DNA of 64,000 nucleotides from Devosia beringensis (lineage in GTDB: Bacteria; Pseudomonadota; Alphaproteobacteria; Rhizobiales; Devosiaceae), in NCBI RefSeq assembly GCF_014926585.1, contig NZ_CP045422.1, positions 3,626,001 to 3,690,000 of the forward strand, read 5' to 3'. Below the pieces are notes generated by a model. That model was not told where the DNA came from and did no database searches. It saw only the letters and a program-made list of their open reading frames with translations. The position numbers and the translations under genes were made by a program. Of the stretch, positions 46,670 through 55,764 are shown piece by piece. The first letter of the stretch is position 1, and each line of letters starts with the position of its first letter.

Positions 46670-47521
46670 CTACCGAGCGGCGACAGCGTCGGTGATGGCG
46701 CGGCCGAGCGCCGCGATAGCGGCATTGCGCAGTTCCATGGAGGCCGTGGTCTGGGTGATGAAGATCGCCGCCACGATGGGCGGCGCTTCTGCGGGCCACA
46801 GGACGGCAACCACGCCGCGCGTGCCATTGCTACCAGCGCCGGTGCGATCCGCGACGATCCAATCCTGGGGGACCCCGGCGCGCAGCAGTGGCCCGCCCCC
46901 TTCGTTGGACCGCATCCAGCCGGTCAGCACCGATCGTTTGGGCGCCGGCAGCGCATCGCCCAGGATCAAGACGTGCAAGGTGCGCGCAATGGCCTGCGGC
47001 GTGGTGGTATCGCGTGGATCGCCGGGCGTGCCCTCGTTGAGGTCGGGCTCCATACGGTCCAAGCGGGTTGTCTCATCGCCCAGGCCACGCACGAATTGCG
47101 TCACCGCCGGCGGGCCACCAATGGCGTCGAGCACGAGATTGGCAGCCGTATTATCGCTGGTGCTCATGGTGGCGTCGCAAAGCTGGTAGGGGGAAACCAG
47201 TTGCCCCACCATATCCTTGGTCGCCGGCGAATAGTCCTGCAATTCCTGCACCAGCATGGTGGGGCTGTCAGCGACATCGCTGGCCAGCAGCGCGGCGCAG
47301 GCCAGGACCTTGAAGGTGCTGGCCATGGGAAAGCGCTGATCGGCATTGTAGAGCCACCAACTACCGTCGGCAGGGGCGTAGATGGCCAGACCGACCCGTG
47401 CGTCCAGTTGCTTTTCTATTCTCTCGGCGGCTGCCACAATGCGATCATTGGCACGGGCCAACCCGCTGGCACTGAGGACAAGTGCGGGCAGCAGCGCCAG
47501 AACAAATAGCTTTCTCATCAT
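46670..47521 (-). CDS. Class A beta-lactamase
   Basis: 283 residues with a signal peptide (LFVLALLPALVLSASG, cleavage after ARA near 24). Active-site motifs: STFK (Ser68, Lys71), SDN (122-124), EPDLN (Glu158) in the omega loop, and DRTGAG (Arg226) where KTG is usual. Arg in place of Lys here is a hallmark of the CARB/PSE group, although the rest of the sequence is divergent. It is a periplasmic serine hydrolase of penicillins by family. The spectrum cannot be told from sequence, and no AmpR-like regulator adjoins it. Confidence 0.93.
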   Translation of the reverse strand: MMRKLFVLALLPALVLSASGLARANDRIVAAAERIEKQLDARVGLAIYAPADGSWWLYNADQRFPMASTFKVLACAALLASDVADSPTMLVQELQDYSPATKDMVGQLVSPYQLCDATMSTSDNTAANLVLDAIGGPPAVTQFVRGLGDETTRLDRMEPDLNEGTPGDPRDTTTPQAIARTLHVLILGDALPAPKRSVLTGWMRSNEGGGPLLRAGVPQDWIVADRTGAGSNGTRGVVAVLWPAEAPPIVAAIFITQTTASMELRNAAIAALGRAITDAVAAR

Positions 47522-47628
47522 GTTTCACGCCTTTTTTTGCCACTTCGGCTTCTGCCCGAAGCGGGCGGTAACGAAAGCGGGCGGGGCCTGTCTGGCCCCG
47601 CCCTGATCATTGGTCCAGGCGCTGGGGC

Positions 47629-47931
47629 CTAGTTGCCGCGCTGTAGACGGCGGGCGTCGATCATTTCCTGACTGCTTCGCGAGATTTCCGTCGCCAGGCG
47701 CGCCTCCTCCAGGGCGTTGCGGGATTCGTTATCCCGGCGCTGTTGCTGCACGAGCATGCACTGCGAGTGCTCGGGGGAGCCATAGCGCGCCCCGAAGCTC
47801 TCGCAGGTCCCGTAATCCTGATTGAGCTGTTCCCCGGTTGTCTGGCAACCGGCCAGGGCGGTGCTGAGCATGACCAGAACGGCAAGGGAGAGAGCGGACC
47901 GGCGACGGCCGGCGAGAAGGTTTTTGTACAT
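47629..47931 (-). CDS. Small lipoprotein of unknown function
   Basis: 100 residues. A lipoprotein signal with lipobox LAGC (Cys29) follows a hydrophobic stretch (ALSLAVLVMLSTALAGC). The mature part has two more cysteines (YGTCESFG and HSQCMLVQQQRRDNE) and a charged helical C-terminus. The CxxxGxxxGSxxxxxC pattern is common in small envelope proteins of Rhizobiales. Downstream of the S9 peptidase gene by 28 bp, so possibly in the same transcript. Confidence 0.8.
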   Translation of the reverse strand: MYKNLLAGRRRSALSLAVLVMLSTALAGCQTTGEQLNQDYGTCESFGARYGSPEHSQCMLVQQQRRDNESRNALEEARLATEISRSSQEMIDARRLQRGN

Positions 47932-47959
47932 GATGGTATTCTCCAGTTTGGTTGCGTGA

Positions 47960-50104
47960 TTATTTGACCGGCGTGACGGTCAGGCCCGTCCAGTGGGCGG
48001 CAAAGCTCCACATGTCGGCATAGAGGGCTACGACCTTGTCCTGCGGCATGCCCGCGCCGTGACCTGCTCGCGTTTCGACGCGGACAAGGCGCGGCCTGGG
48101 TCCAAGCTCGGCAGCCTGAAGCGCAGCGACATATTTGAAGCTGTGCCCCGGCACGACGCGGTCATCGGTATCGGCTGTGGTCGCCAGAACGGCCGGATAG
48201 TCCTGGCCGTCCGCAATATTGTGGTAGGGCGAATAGGCCATCAGGTTGTTGAAGTGGCGCTCCTCGGCGGGATTGCCGAAATCGGCGATCCACATCTGCC
48301 CACCGGTGAACTGGTGATAGCGCAGCATGTCCATCACCCCGACGCCGGGCAGCGCCGCCGCGAACAGATCAGGCCGCTGATTGACAACGGCGCCCACCAG
48401 CAAACCGCCATTGGACTCACCCTGGATCGCTAGGCCGCCTTGGCTGGTGACGCCCTCGGCCTTGAGGAATTCGCCGGCAGCGATGAAGTCGTCAAAGACG
48501 TTCTGCTTGTTTTCGAGCTGCCCGGCCCGGTGCCAGGCCCGTCCATATTCCCCACCGCCCCGGATATTGGCCACGGCGACGACGCCACCCTGTTCGACCC
48601 AGGCCATATGCGCCGGATTGTAGAAGGGAACCTGGCTGATGCCGAAGCCACCATAGCCATAGAGCAGGGTCGGTGCCGGCCCCGTCACATCGTTGCGGCG
48701 CATGATGAAGAGCGGAATCCGGGTACCGTCTTTGGATCGGTAGAACCGCTGTTCGACCACGATGCTGTCGAGGTCGGCGGCAACCTCGGGCTTGGCCCAG
48801 GGCGTATGGTCATTGCCCGCCACCGAGTAGCGATAGACGCTGATCGGCGTATCGTAGCTCGAATAGATGAAAAACGCCTCGTCGTCGGCGCCGTTGCCCC
48901 GCAGGCCGCCGGCGCTGCCGATGCCGGGCAGCGCAACCGTGCCATCGGGGACACCGCTGGTGTGGAAGCGACGAACTTCCGTATTGGCGTCCACCAGATA
49001 GGTCGCCAGCAAACGCCCGCCCAGCAGCGCCGCCGAGGTCAGGACGGCCTCGTCTTCCGGAAAGATTTCAACCGGCTGTGGATCGGCCTGCGCCAGATCC
49101 AATGTAACCAGGCGGCGCCGCTCGGCATCGTGGCTGGTCAGGACATAGAGCAGATCGCCCTGGTTGCCGATCACCGACCATTCGGCCTCGAAATTGTCGA
49201 TCAGCAGGCGCGGCGTCCAATCCGCATCAGCCAGATCGATCACCGTCAGGCCATTGACGCCCGCGCCGGGCGTGGTGGCGATGAGAAGGTAGCGACCGTC
49301 ATCGGTGATATCGGCAAGCTGCAGCACTTGCGGTTGCGCAGCATCGGCATAGACGAGCCGATCCTCGGCCTGCGTGGTCCCCACCGCGTGAAAATAGATG
49401 GCCTGGTTGGCTATGCCCCCTGTGGCGCTGCCCGGCCCTTCGGGTTCCGGGAAGCGCGAGTAGAAGAAGCCGGAATTGTCCTTGGCCCAGGTGATGGTGC
49501 TGAACCGCACCCATTGCAGATCATCCGCGCGGACAGTGCCGCTATCGACGTCAATGATCTTGATTGTTCGCCAGTCCGTGCCACCGGTCTGGACGGCAAA
49601 GGCGACCAGCGCTCCGTCATCCGAGGGCGCCCACTCCGCCAGGGCATCGGCATTATCGGCCGACCAGCCATTGGGGTCGATGACAACGCGGTCCGTGCCG
49701 TCGTGTGCATCACGGACATATAGGGTCGGCTGGTTTTCCTGACCCGAGCTTTTGGTATAGAAGTAGCGGCCACCGCGCTTGGTTGGCGCGGTCACCTGGT
49801 CGTAGTTCAGCATGGCTGCCAGCCGCCCGCGGAAGATGTCGCGGCCAGGCAGGGTTGCCAGATGCTGTTCGGTAACGGCGTTCTGGGCAGCGACCCAGTC
49901 GGCCACTTCCGGATCTTGCCCGGCATTGGTCTCGAGCCAACGATAGGGATCAACTATCGTCCGACCGAAATGGTCTTCCACGACGTCGACGCGCTTGGTT
50001 TGGGGATAGGGTATGGTTGCCATGTCTGGGGCCTCCTGTGCCTGGGTGTTGGCTGTGCCCAGCAGAACGAGAGAAAGAATGGCGAGCACTGCAGTGTTCT
50101 GCAT
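47960..50104 (-). CDS. Prolyl oligopeptidase family serine peptidase (S9A)
   Basis: 714 residues with a signal peptide (AVLAILSLVLLGTANTQA), so periplasmic. An N-terminal seven-bladed propeller precedes the alpha/beta-hydrolase domain. Nucleophile Ser564 in QGESNGGLL, acid in TDDRV (about 645-648) and His682 in RAGHGAG. The YGYGGFGISQ and NIRGGGEYG segments are S9A hallmarks. It cleaves short proline-containing peptides by family. A divergent two-component system lies upstream. Confidence 0.95.
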   Translation of the reverse strand: MQNTAVLAILSLVLLGTANTQAQEAPDMATIPYPQTKRVDVVEDHFGRTIVDPYRWLETNAGQDPEVADWVAAQNAVTEQHLATLPGRDIFRGRLAAMLNYDQVTAPTKRGGRYFYTKSSGQENQPTLYVRDAHDGTDRVVIDPNGWSADNADALAEWAPSDDGALVAFAVQTGGTDWRTIKIIDVDSGTVRADDLQWVRFSTITWAKDNSGFFYSRFPEPEGPGSATGGIANQAIYFHAVGTTQAEDRLVYADAAQPQVLQLADITDDGRYLLIATTPGAGVNGLTVIDLADADWTPRLLIDNFEAEWSVIGNQGDLLYVLTSHDAERRRLVTLDLAQADPQPVEIFPEDEAVLTSAALLGGRLLATYLVDANTEVRRFHTSGVPDGTVALPGIGSAGGLRGNGADDEAFFIYSSYDTPISVYRYSVAGNDHTPWAKPEVAADLDSIVVEQRFYRSKDGTRIPLFIMRRNDVTGPAPTLLYGYGGFGISQVPFYNPAHMAWVEQGGVVAVANIRGGGEYGRAWHRAGQLENKQNVFDDFIAAGEFLKAEGVTSQGGLAIQGESNGGLLVGAVVNQRPDLFAAALPGVGVMDMLRYHQFTGGQMWIADFGNPAEERHFNNLMAYSPYHNIADGQDYPAVLATTADTDDRVVPGHSFKYVAALQAAELGPRPRLVRVETRAGHGAGMPQDKVVALYADMWSFAAHWTGLTVTPVK

Positions 50105-50186
50105 GGTTATCCTTCGATCAGAATGGTCGACTTATGCGGAGATGGCTCCGTCACGGACCGCCGAACCGAGCGGCGGTCGGGTGCTT

Positions 50187-50201
50187 GCTTAGACCGCTTA
50201 G
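50187..50201. promoter_or_regulatory. Tandem direct repeat between peptidase and response-regulator genes
   Basis: GCTTAG-acc-GCTTAG, flanked by GCTTG on both sides, about 130 bp before the response regulator. Direct repeats are the usual binding form of OmpR-family regulators, so autoregulation is possible. Confidence 0.3.
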
Positions 50202-50331
50202 CTTGCGTCAACCTTGCAGGCGGCAATGGAGTGATCGCTCAAAAGGTCCTGCCGTCGGGATGCCGACGCAATGTTGAGGCAAGCCTTCTCGTCCAAAAGA
50301 GTGTCTGGTGTTGCACGAGAGGCCGGTGAAA

Positions 50332-51006
50332 ATGCGACTGCTGCTGGTTGAAGACGAGCCCGACATGGCCGCGCTGCTGCGCAGCGTGCTGGAAAAGCAC
50401 GATTTCGTCACCGACAGCGCCCCCTCGATCGAAATTGCCATCGAGGCCATCGAGACGATTGCGCATGACCTGGTCCTGCTCGACCGCCAGTTGGGAGACG
50501 GCGATGGCGCCACACTCATCGCTTATCTGCGCAAGCGTCGACCCAATGTCCCTGTCGTTATCCTCTCGGCGCGCGGGGCCGCCGCGGATCGCGTTGAAGG
50601 CCTCAATCTGGGTGCCGACGACTATATCGCCAAGCCATTCGTCATCAACGAGCTGGTGGCCCGCTTGCGGGCCGTCCTGCGCCGGCCGACGCAGATGGCG
50701 TCCGAGCGTCTTGAAGTGGGCAATCTCAGCTTCGACCTCAACCAGGCCGAAGTCTTCATCGAGGGCGCGCGGCTCGATCTGCCGCGGATGGAATATCTGG
50801 TGCTCGAAAGCCTGATGCGCCGAGCCGGTCGCACGGTGCGACGGGGCGTTCTTGAAGAGGAAGTCTATGGCTCGGACGATGAAATCCAGTCCAATTCCCT
50901 TGAAGCCCATATTTCGCGGCTACGGCGCAAACTGAGCGATGCCGGTGCACGCGTCTCGATCCAGCCGGTGCGTGGCGTGGGCTATTTCCTCAAGCACACC
51001 CCATGA
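50332..51006 (+). CDS. OmpR/PhoB-type response regulator
   Basis: 224 residues. Receiver domain with phospho-acceptor Asp51 (VLLDRQLGDGDG), acidic pair in VEDEPD and Lys101 (GADDYIAKPF). The C-terminal winged helix ends ISRLRRKLSDAGARVSIQPV. The ATG at 50332 is chosen because MRLLLVEDEPD is the family start. It overlaps the histidine kinase by ATGA. Signal and targets are unknown; the outer-membrane protein gene downstream is one candidate. Confidence 0.94.
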   Translation: MRLLLVEDEPDMAALLRSVLEKHDFVTDSAPSIEIAIEAIETIAHDLVLLDRQLGDGDGATLIAYLRKRRPNVPVVILSARGAAADRVEGLNLGADDYIAKPFVINELVARLRAVLRRPTQMASERLEVGNLSFDLNQAEVFIEGARLDLPRMEYLVLESLMRRAGRTVRRGVLEEEVYGSDDEIQSNSLEAHISRLRRKLSDAGARVSIQPVRGVGYFLKHTP

Positions 51007-52364
51007 GCCGGACAAAAACCAACAAGCTTGAACGCAAGCTCACCTTTCGCATGGTCCAGGTGCAGATCTTGGGGCTGCTGCTGTTCTTCGGCGCCTGCGT
51101 CTTCCCGCTGGTCGTCTACCCGATCTACCGCGAACTCGGCGACGCCAAGACCCTGGACATCACGGTCAGCGAGCCGTTTGCGCAGAGCCTTCGACCAGCC
51201 GATGGTGGCACGATCGTGGTGACGCCAACCGCGGCCCTGCAGCAACTCATCGCCACCTATCCAGACATCTGGTTCCACGCCAGGACGGCGGCCGGCGCCA
51301 CTGTCAGCATCGGCGCCATGCCGCCGATCTACCGTGCGATTGCCGAAACGTCCTGGGATTTTGAGAGCTTTGACGCCAGAACGGTGAACAGCGGCAAAGG
51401 CGGCATCGGGCTGCGCACCGAGCCATCCGCAGCGGGCATGGTGCGCATCATGACAGGCAATGGGCCAGTGATCAGTGCGGTCAACATTATCGGTTGGGTT
51501 CTGGGCGCGCTCGCGGCCGGCATTGCCGTGACGGTGGTGATCGTCAGCGCCGTGGTCATCCCCATCGTGGTGCGACGCGAAATGCGGGGCCTGAACGCCG
51601 CCGCCGCGCAGGCACGGCTTATTCACAGCCATGCCCGCGGCGCCCGTCTCTCGCTTGACGACGTGCCCGACGAGGTCGCGCCGCTCGTGCTCTCGGTCAA
51701 TGATGCGCTGACGCGTCTCGACCAGTCCTACGCCGCGCGGGAGCGGTTTCTCGCTGATTCCGCCCATGAATTGCGGACGCCGATTGCCATCATGCAAACC
51801 CGCATCGAAGCCGAGGATCCGTTTCCGGCCCAGACGCGGCTGCTCGTCGACGTAGCCCGCCTGTCCAGCCTTGCCGACCAATTGCTGGACCTGCAGCGCA
51901 TGGATCTGACCGGCACGCGCTTCGGCCCTGTCGACCTCAACGAGGTGGCCAGCGAAGTCGTGGGGGATCTGGCGCCACTGGCCAATGCCGCCGGCTATGA
52001 GCTGTCGCTGATCGCTGCCGATGCCCCCGTGGTCGTCGACGGCGACACGGGTAGTCTCGTGCGGGCGCTGACCAATATCGTGCAGAACGCCGTCGCCTAT
52101 GGCGGTCAGCACGGGGAAATCCTCGTGCAGGTGGATCGCAATGGCAGCATGGCCATAAGCGACGAGGGGCCGGGCATCGCCAGGCACGAACGCGATCGCG
52201 TCCTCGAGCCCTTCTATCGCGTAACCCATACGACGCGCGGCACCGGTCTCGGGCTCAACCTGGTCGACATGATCATCCGTCGCCATCAGGGTCATCTTTC
52301 CCTGGGCGATGCGGCCTCGGGCGGCGCCATGTTCGTCATCAGCCTGCCGCTTAAGTCGGCCTGA
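51003..52364 (+). CDS. Sensor histidine kinase
   Basis: 453 residues. Two transmembrane helices (about 21-42 and 163-190) frame a periplasmic sensor domain of about 120 residues; HAMP linker follows. HisKA has His255 in SAHELRTPI. The ATPase domain has NIVQNAVAYGG (N box), DEGPGIARHERDRV (G1/F) and GTGLGLNLV (G2). Coupled translationally to the response regulator. The kinase closely resembles the PhoQ/TctE-like group of envelope sensors, but its signal cannot be inferred. Confidence 0.94.
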   Translation: MSRTKTNKLERKLTFRMVQVQILGLLLFFGACVFPLVVYPIYRELGDAKTLDITVSEPFAQSLRPADGGTIVVTPTAALQQLIATYPDIWFHARTAAGATVSIGAMPPIYRAIAETSWDFESFDARTVNSGKGGIGLRTEPSAAGMVRIMTGNGPVISAVNIIGWVLGALAAGIAVTVVIVSAVVIPIVVRREMRGLNAAAAQARLIHSHARGARLSLDDVPDEVAPLVLSVNDALTRLDQSYAARERFLADSAHELRTPIAIMQTRIEAEDPFPAQTRLLVDVARLSSLADQLLDLQRMDLTGTRFGPVDLNEVASEVVGDLAPLANAAGYELSLIAADAPVVVDGDTGSLVRALTNIVQNAVAYGGQHGEILVQVDRNGSMAISDEGPGIARHERDRVLEPFYRVTHTTRGTGLGLNLVDMIIRRHQGHLSLGDAASGGAMFVISLPLKSA

Positions 52365-52500
52365 CCGCAATAATCGATGGCGGGCAAAGCCCCGTAAGCC
52401 TGAGGCAAGCTTGGTCTCCCATCTTGCGCTCGACGGTACCCATCAGGGTGTCCGTGTACGGGCCGTGCATGGCTCGTGGAACAGTCTCAGGAGCTTCTCA

Positions 52501-53160
52501 ATGCATATTCACCGCCTCCCCATCGCCACCGTATTCGCCGGTTTGGCCGTTTTGTCTTCTGGAGCAGCCAGCCAGGCTGCCGATGTCGGATACCCTGTCC
52601 CCGCACCCGCTTTGTCCTATAGCGACGCGGGTCTGGCGGTGGCCACCGACGACTGGTCGGGCGCCTATGTCGGCGGCAGCATAGGCGGCCGCACGGAAGG
52701 CGATTTTGATTTCGATCTCGGCGATTACGGCCTCACCGCCGGCGCCCAGGCCGGCTATCTGCAGCAGCTGGGCATGTTCGTGCTGGGCGCTGAAGTCCAG
52801 GGCCTGTGGACGGACGAACTGCATTACGCCCTCACGCCGGGCGCCGGATTGGCGCAGGACTGGTCGGTTGCCGCCAAGGGCAGGGCAGGCGTGGCCCTGG
52901 GCGACATGCTGCTCTATGGCACGGGTGGTGCGGTGTTTTCCGAACTCAAGGCCACCGGCGCCACGTCCTCGCCCAGCAACTGGCATGCCGGGGCCGTCTT
53001 TGGCGGCGGCCTCGAGCACAAGCTCGGCGACAATCTCAGCCTGCGCGCCGAGTATCTCCAGACCCGGTTCTTCGATGTCGACAGCACGGTGGCTGGTGCC
53101 GCGCGCGAGGACGACCTCGTCAATCATTCCACAACCGTCGGCCTGAACTACCGCTTCTAG
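52501..53160 (+). CDS. Outer-membrane beta-barrel protein (Omp25/porin family)
   Basis: 219 residues. Signal peptide (LPIATVFAGLAVLSSGAASQ, cleavage after QA near 28). The mature chain has the DWSGAYVGGSIGGR opening of small alphaproteobacterial outer-membrane proteins, alternating strands such as LSLRAEYLQTRFFD, and ends in an aromatic residue, VGLNYRF, the outer-membrane insertion signal. AGGAG lies before the ATG at 52501. It is 136 bp after the sensor kinase and could be part of the same regulon. Confidence 0.9.
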   Translation: MHIHRLPIATVFAGLAVLSSGAASQAADVGYPVPAPALSYSDAGLAVATDDWSGAYVGGSIGGRTEGDFDFDLGDYGLTAGAQAGYLQQLGMFVLGAEVQGLWTDELHYALTPGAGLAQDWSVAAKGRAGVALGDMLLYGTGGAVFSELKATGATSSPSNWHAGAVFGGGLEHKLGDNLSLRAEYLQTRFFDVDSTVAGAAREDDLVNHSTTVGLNYRF

Positions 53161-53418
53161 CGCCCCGGCGCCTTGTTCCCTGCATAGGGCAGGTCGGGCT
53201 CGATTCCCGCTATGGCGGAGGTCACGATGAGCCCGGCCTGTCCGCCTTGCCGCGCCGCCGGGTCTGCCCGGCTGTCAGTCTCGCGGCAGGCTTTTGAGCG
53301 GACGCTGCACCTTGTCGAAGGCCTGGGTTATTCCGTCGTCAAGCGACGCTGGAAGCAGCATTTTATCCAACCAGGGTGTGGCTTTGCCAAGGGACAGAGT
53401 GCCAGCAACCCGGCCCGG

Positions 53419-54342
53419 TCAGGCGGATGCATCGAGAAGTGCAGGTGTCGACGGTGCCGTGCGGCGGGGCCGCTCGGGCACCGGTGTCTTGAAGCGCGCC
53501 ACATCACGAACAGGCGGCATGCCGTACATACGGGCATATTCCCGGCTGAACTGCGACGCGCTTTCATACCCCACGGAGTAGGCAATCGCCGCCGCATCGC
53601 GCGGCTCGAACAACAACAGCTGGCGCGCCTGCAGCAGCCGCAGTCGCTTCTGGTACTGGATGGGCGTCATCGCCGTCATGTCGCGAAAGTGGCGATAGAA
53701 GGCAGCCACGCTCATTCCGGTCATGGCGGCGAGCGGTTCGACGCGAAAGGCTTCGTCATAATGCGCCCGGATCCAGTCTATGGCCGTGCGGAGTTGGGCC
53801 AGCCGACTATCGGCACGCCCGATCTGGCGCAGCAGATCGCCCTGTGGCCCCTGCAGAACGCGAAACAGGATCTCACGCTCAATCATCGGTGCCAGCAGCG
53901 CTACCTCCTTTGGACGCTCCGCCAGACGCACCAGACGGCCCCAGGCATCGAGGAGTTCCGGCGTAACGCCAGAGACCTGGAAGGTCGGGGCCGCCTTTAT
54001 GGCAGGCTTCTCGTCGAGTTCGGCGAGCAGGGCGCCGATGACGGCAGGATCAAGGGTCAGGCTCAGTGCCAGATAGGGCAGGCCCGGCTTTTCGGGGCGG
54101 ACCTGACCGATAGCGGGCACATCTACCGGAACGACAAAATAACTGGCTGGCTCGACATTCAGGATCTGGTCGCCAACCGAAAGGCTCTTGCTGCCCTGCA
54201 GGACCAGATGGATCATCGGCTGATAGACCTGATTGGAACAGGCCTCTGCGCGCACCATGGATACGCGGGGGAGCCCGGTCTCGGTCCACTTGTCGTCGGC
54301 GCGCATGGCGAAGTTGCGCAAGTCTTTTAGGTCATTGATCAT
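53419..54342 (-). CDS. AraC family transcriptional regulator
   Basis: 307 residues from the ATG at 54342; a GTG five codons upstream is possible. An N-terminal AraC_N cupin-like domain (VYQPMIHLVLQGSKSLSVGD) is followed by two HTH motifs: VEPLAAMTGMSVAAFYRHF and AIAYSVGYESASQFSREYAR. It is divergent from an SDR dehydrogenase gene across a 162-bp region, a common arrangement in which the regulator controls the dehydrogenase. Confidence 0.93.
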   Translation of the reverse strand: MINDLKDLRNFAMRADDKWTETGLPRVSMVRAEACSNQVYQPMIHLVLQGSKSLSVGDQILNVEPASYFVVPVDVPAIGQVRPEKPGLPYLALSLTLDPAVIGALLAELDEKPAIKAAPTFQVSGVTPELLDAWGRLVRLAERPKEVALLAPMIEREILFRVLQGPQGDLLRQIGRADSRLAQLRTAIDWIRAHYDEAFRVEPLAAMTGMSVAAFYRHFRDMTAMTPIQYQKRLRLLQARQLLLFEPRDAAAIAYSVGYESASQFSREYARMYGMPPVRDVARFKTPVPERPRRTAPSTPALLDASA

Positions 54343-54504
54343 GGACAAGCCTATCACCCTGCTTCCCGGGATAACAAGACAATGAGAAGAATAGGCAAGA
54401 ATGCGCGAGGATCCGGCACGCTGTCTTCCCGCCAGCTCCCCACATCACGCCTGTCGACCGGGCCATGAGGTTTGTGCCCGGCGCATTCAAGGCGGGATAA
54501 ACCA

Positions 54505-55257
54505 ATGAAACTGAGTGGAAAAGTTGCCATCGTCACGGGCGCGTCGAGCGGCATCGGGGCGGGCATCGCCAAGGCCCTGGGCAGCGAAGGCGCCACGGTC
54601 ATCGTCAACTATGCCAGCAACAAGCAGGCCGCAGACGCCGTGGTCGCCTCGATCCAAGGCGCAGGAGGCACTGCAGTGGCCATCCAGGCAGATATGACCC
54701 GTTCAGCCGACATTATTGCCCTGTTTGACACCGTCATGACCGGGCATGGTCGGCTGGATGTGCTGGTGAACAATGCCGGCATCGCTATTTTCGAAATGGT
54801 CGCTGACCTGACCGAGGACGCCTTCCACAAGCAGTTCAACCTGAACGTGCTGGGTCCGCTCCTGGCGATCCGCGAAGCGGTCAAGCATTTCGGGGACGCG
54901 GGCGGCAGTGTCATCAATATCAGTTCGATTCTGAGCACCGACCCCTATCTGGCATCCAGTGTCTATGCCGCGACCAAGGGGGCCGTCGACACAATGACCT
55001 TCGCGCTTGCCAGAGAGCTCGGTTCGCGTGGCATCCGGGTGAATTCCATCCTGCCAGGCCACACCAACACCCCGGGCACTGACGGGAATTTCGCCGGCGA
55101 ATTCGGTGACAAGCTGATTGCGGGCACCCCGCTTGGCCGTTTCGGTGAGCCTGCCGATGTCGCCCCGGTGGCGGTCTTTCTGGCGTCGGACGATGCCCAT
55201 TGGGTGACGGGTGAATCGATCCGCGCCGCGGGCGGCGTTCGTGGTGTCGGCTACTAG
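54505..55257 (+). CDS. SDR family oxidoreductase
   Basis: 250 residues, classical short-chain dehydrogenase. Cofactor motif TGASSGIGAGIA (10-21), NNAG near 86, catalytic Ser in NISSIL, and YxxxK as YAATK. Closest in pattern to 3-oxoacyl-ACP reductase / glucose dehydrogenase-like SDRs; the residue after the second beta strand (NYASNKQ) suggests NADP. The ATG at 54505 follows GGCGGGATAA. Divergent from an AraC regulator. Confidence 0.93.
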   Translation: MKLSGKVAIVTGASSGIGAGIAKALGSEGATVIVNYASNKQAADAVVASIQGAGGTAVAIQADMTRSADIIALFDTVMTGHGRLDVLVNNAGIAIFEMVADLTEDAFHKQFNLNVLGPLLAIREAVKHFGDAGGSVINISSILSTDPYLASSVYAATKGAVDTMTFALARELGSRGIRVNSILPGHTNTPGTDGNFAGEFGDKLIAGTPLGRFGEPADVAPVAVFLASDDAHWVTGESIRAAGGVRGVGY

Positions 55258-55341
55258 CTACCCCGATTGCTAATCAGGATGGCGCCCGGATCGCTTCGGA
55301 CCGGGCGCCATCCACCGCGCGTTGGCGGCGACGACCGCACG

Positions 55342-55764
55342 TCAGGCCAGGGGCTTGGAGAGGAAGGTGCGGGTGCGGCCGCGGGGAAAGTCGGGCAGGG
55401 CGCCGAACGCCGTGTAGCCAGCCTTCTGATAGACCTGCAGGGCCTGCGGGTTGAAGGTGTCGATATAGGCGCCGTGACAGCCGCGGGTCCGCGCCTCGGC
55501 CTCGGCCGCGGCGAGCATGCGCCCGGCCAGGCCCTGTCCGCGCTGGCTTTCGGCCACCCAGAGCCACTGGACGTAGAGCCAGCCCCAGGCGGTATAGCCG
55601 GACAGCCCGGCGACCAGGGTCTCGCCCTCATGCAACAGCACGGCGAGGGCCGCGCGGCCGGACGGGCCGACATCGGCGGCATTGAAGGCGCTGAGATTAT
55701 CGCCCAGCTGCGCCAGGCTTGCCGCGTCGGGCTGGCCGGTCAGCGTCAGGGACAGCTCAGCCAT
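55342..55764 (-). CDS. GNAT family N-acetyltransferase
   Basis: 140 residues. Acetyl-CoA motif A is [20 protein letters not shown] (R/Q-x-x-G-x-G/A), followed by [17 protein letters not shown]. The ATG at 55764 overlaps the anmK stop by eight bases, so it is translationally coupled and last in the murQ operon. Substrate unknown. An amino-sugar or peptide acceptor would fit the context, but many GNAT genes are placed opportunistically. Confidence 0.88.
   Translation of the reverse strand: MAELSLTLTGQPDAASLAQLGDNLSAFNAADVGPSGRAALAVLLHEGETLVAGLSGYTAWGWLYVQWLWVAESQRGQGLAGRMLAAAEAEARTRGCHGAYIDTFNPQALQVYQKAGYTAFGALPDFPRGRTRTFLSKPLA

Noticed and set aside
53212..53418. Plus-strand frame after the outer-membrane gene
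   Set aside because: It runs on into the antisense strand of the AraC gene and shows no domain; the 258-bp gap is treated as non-coding.
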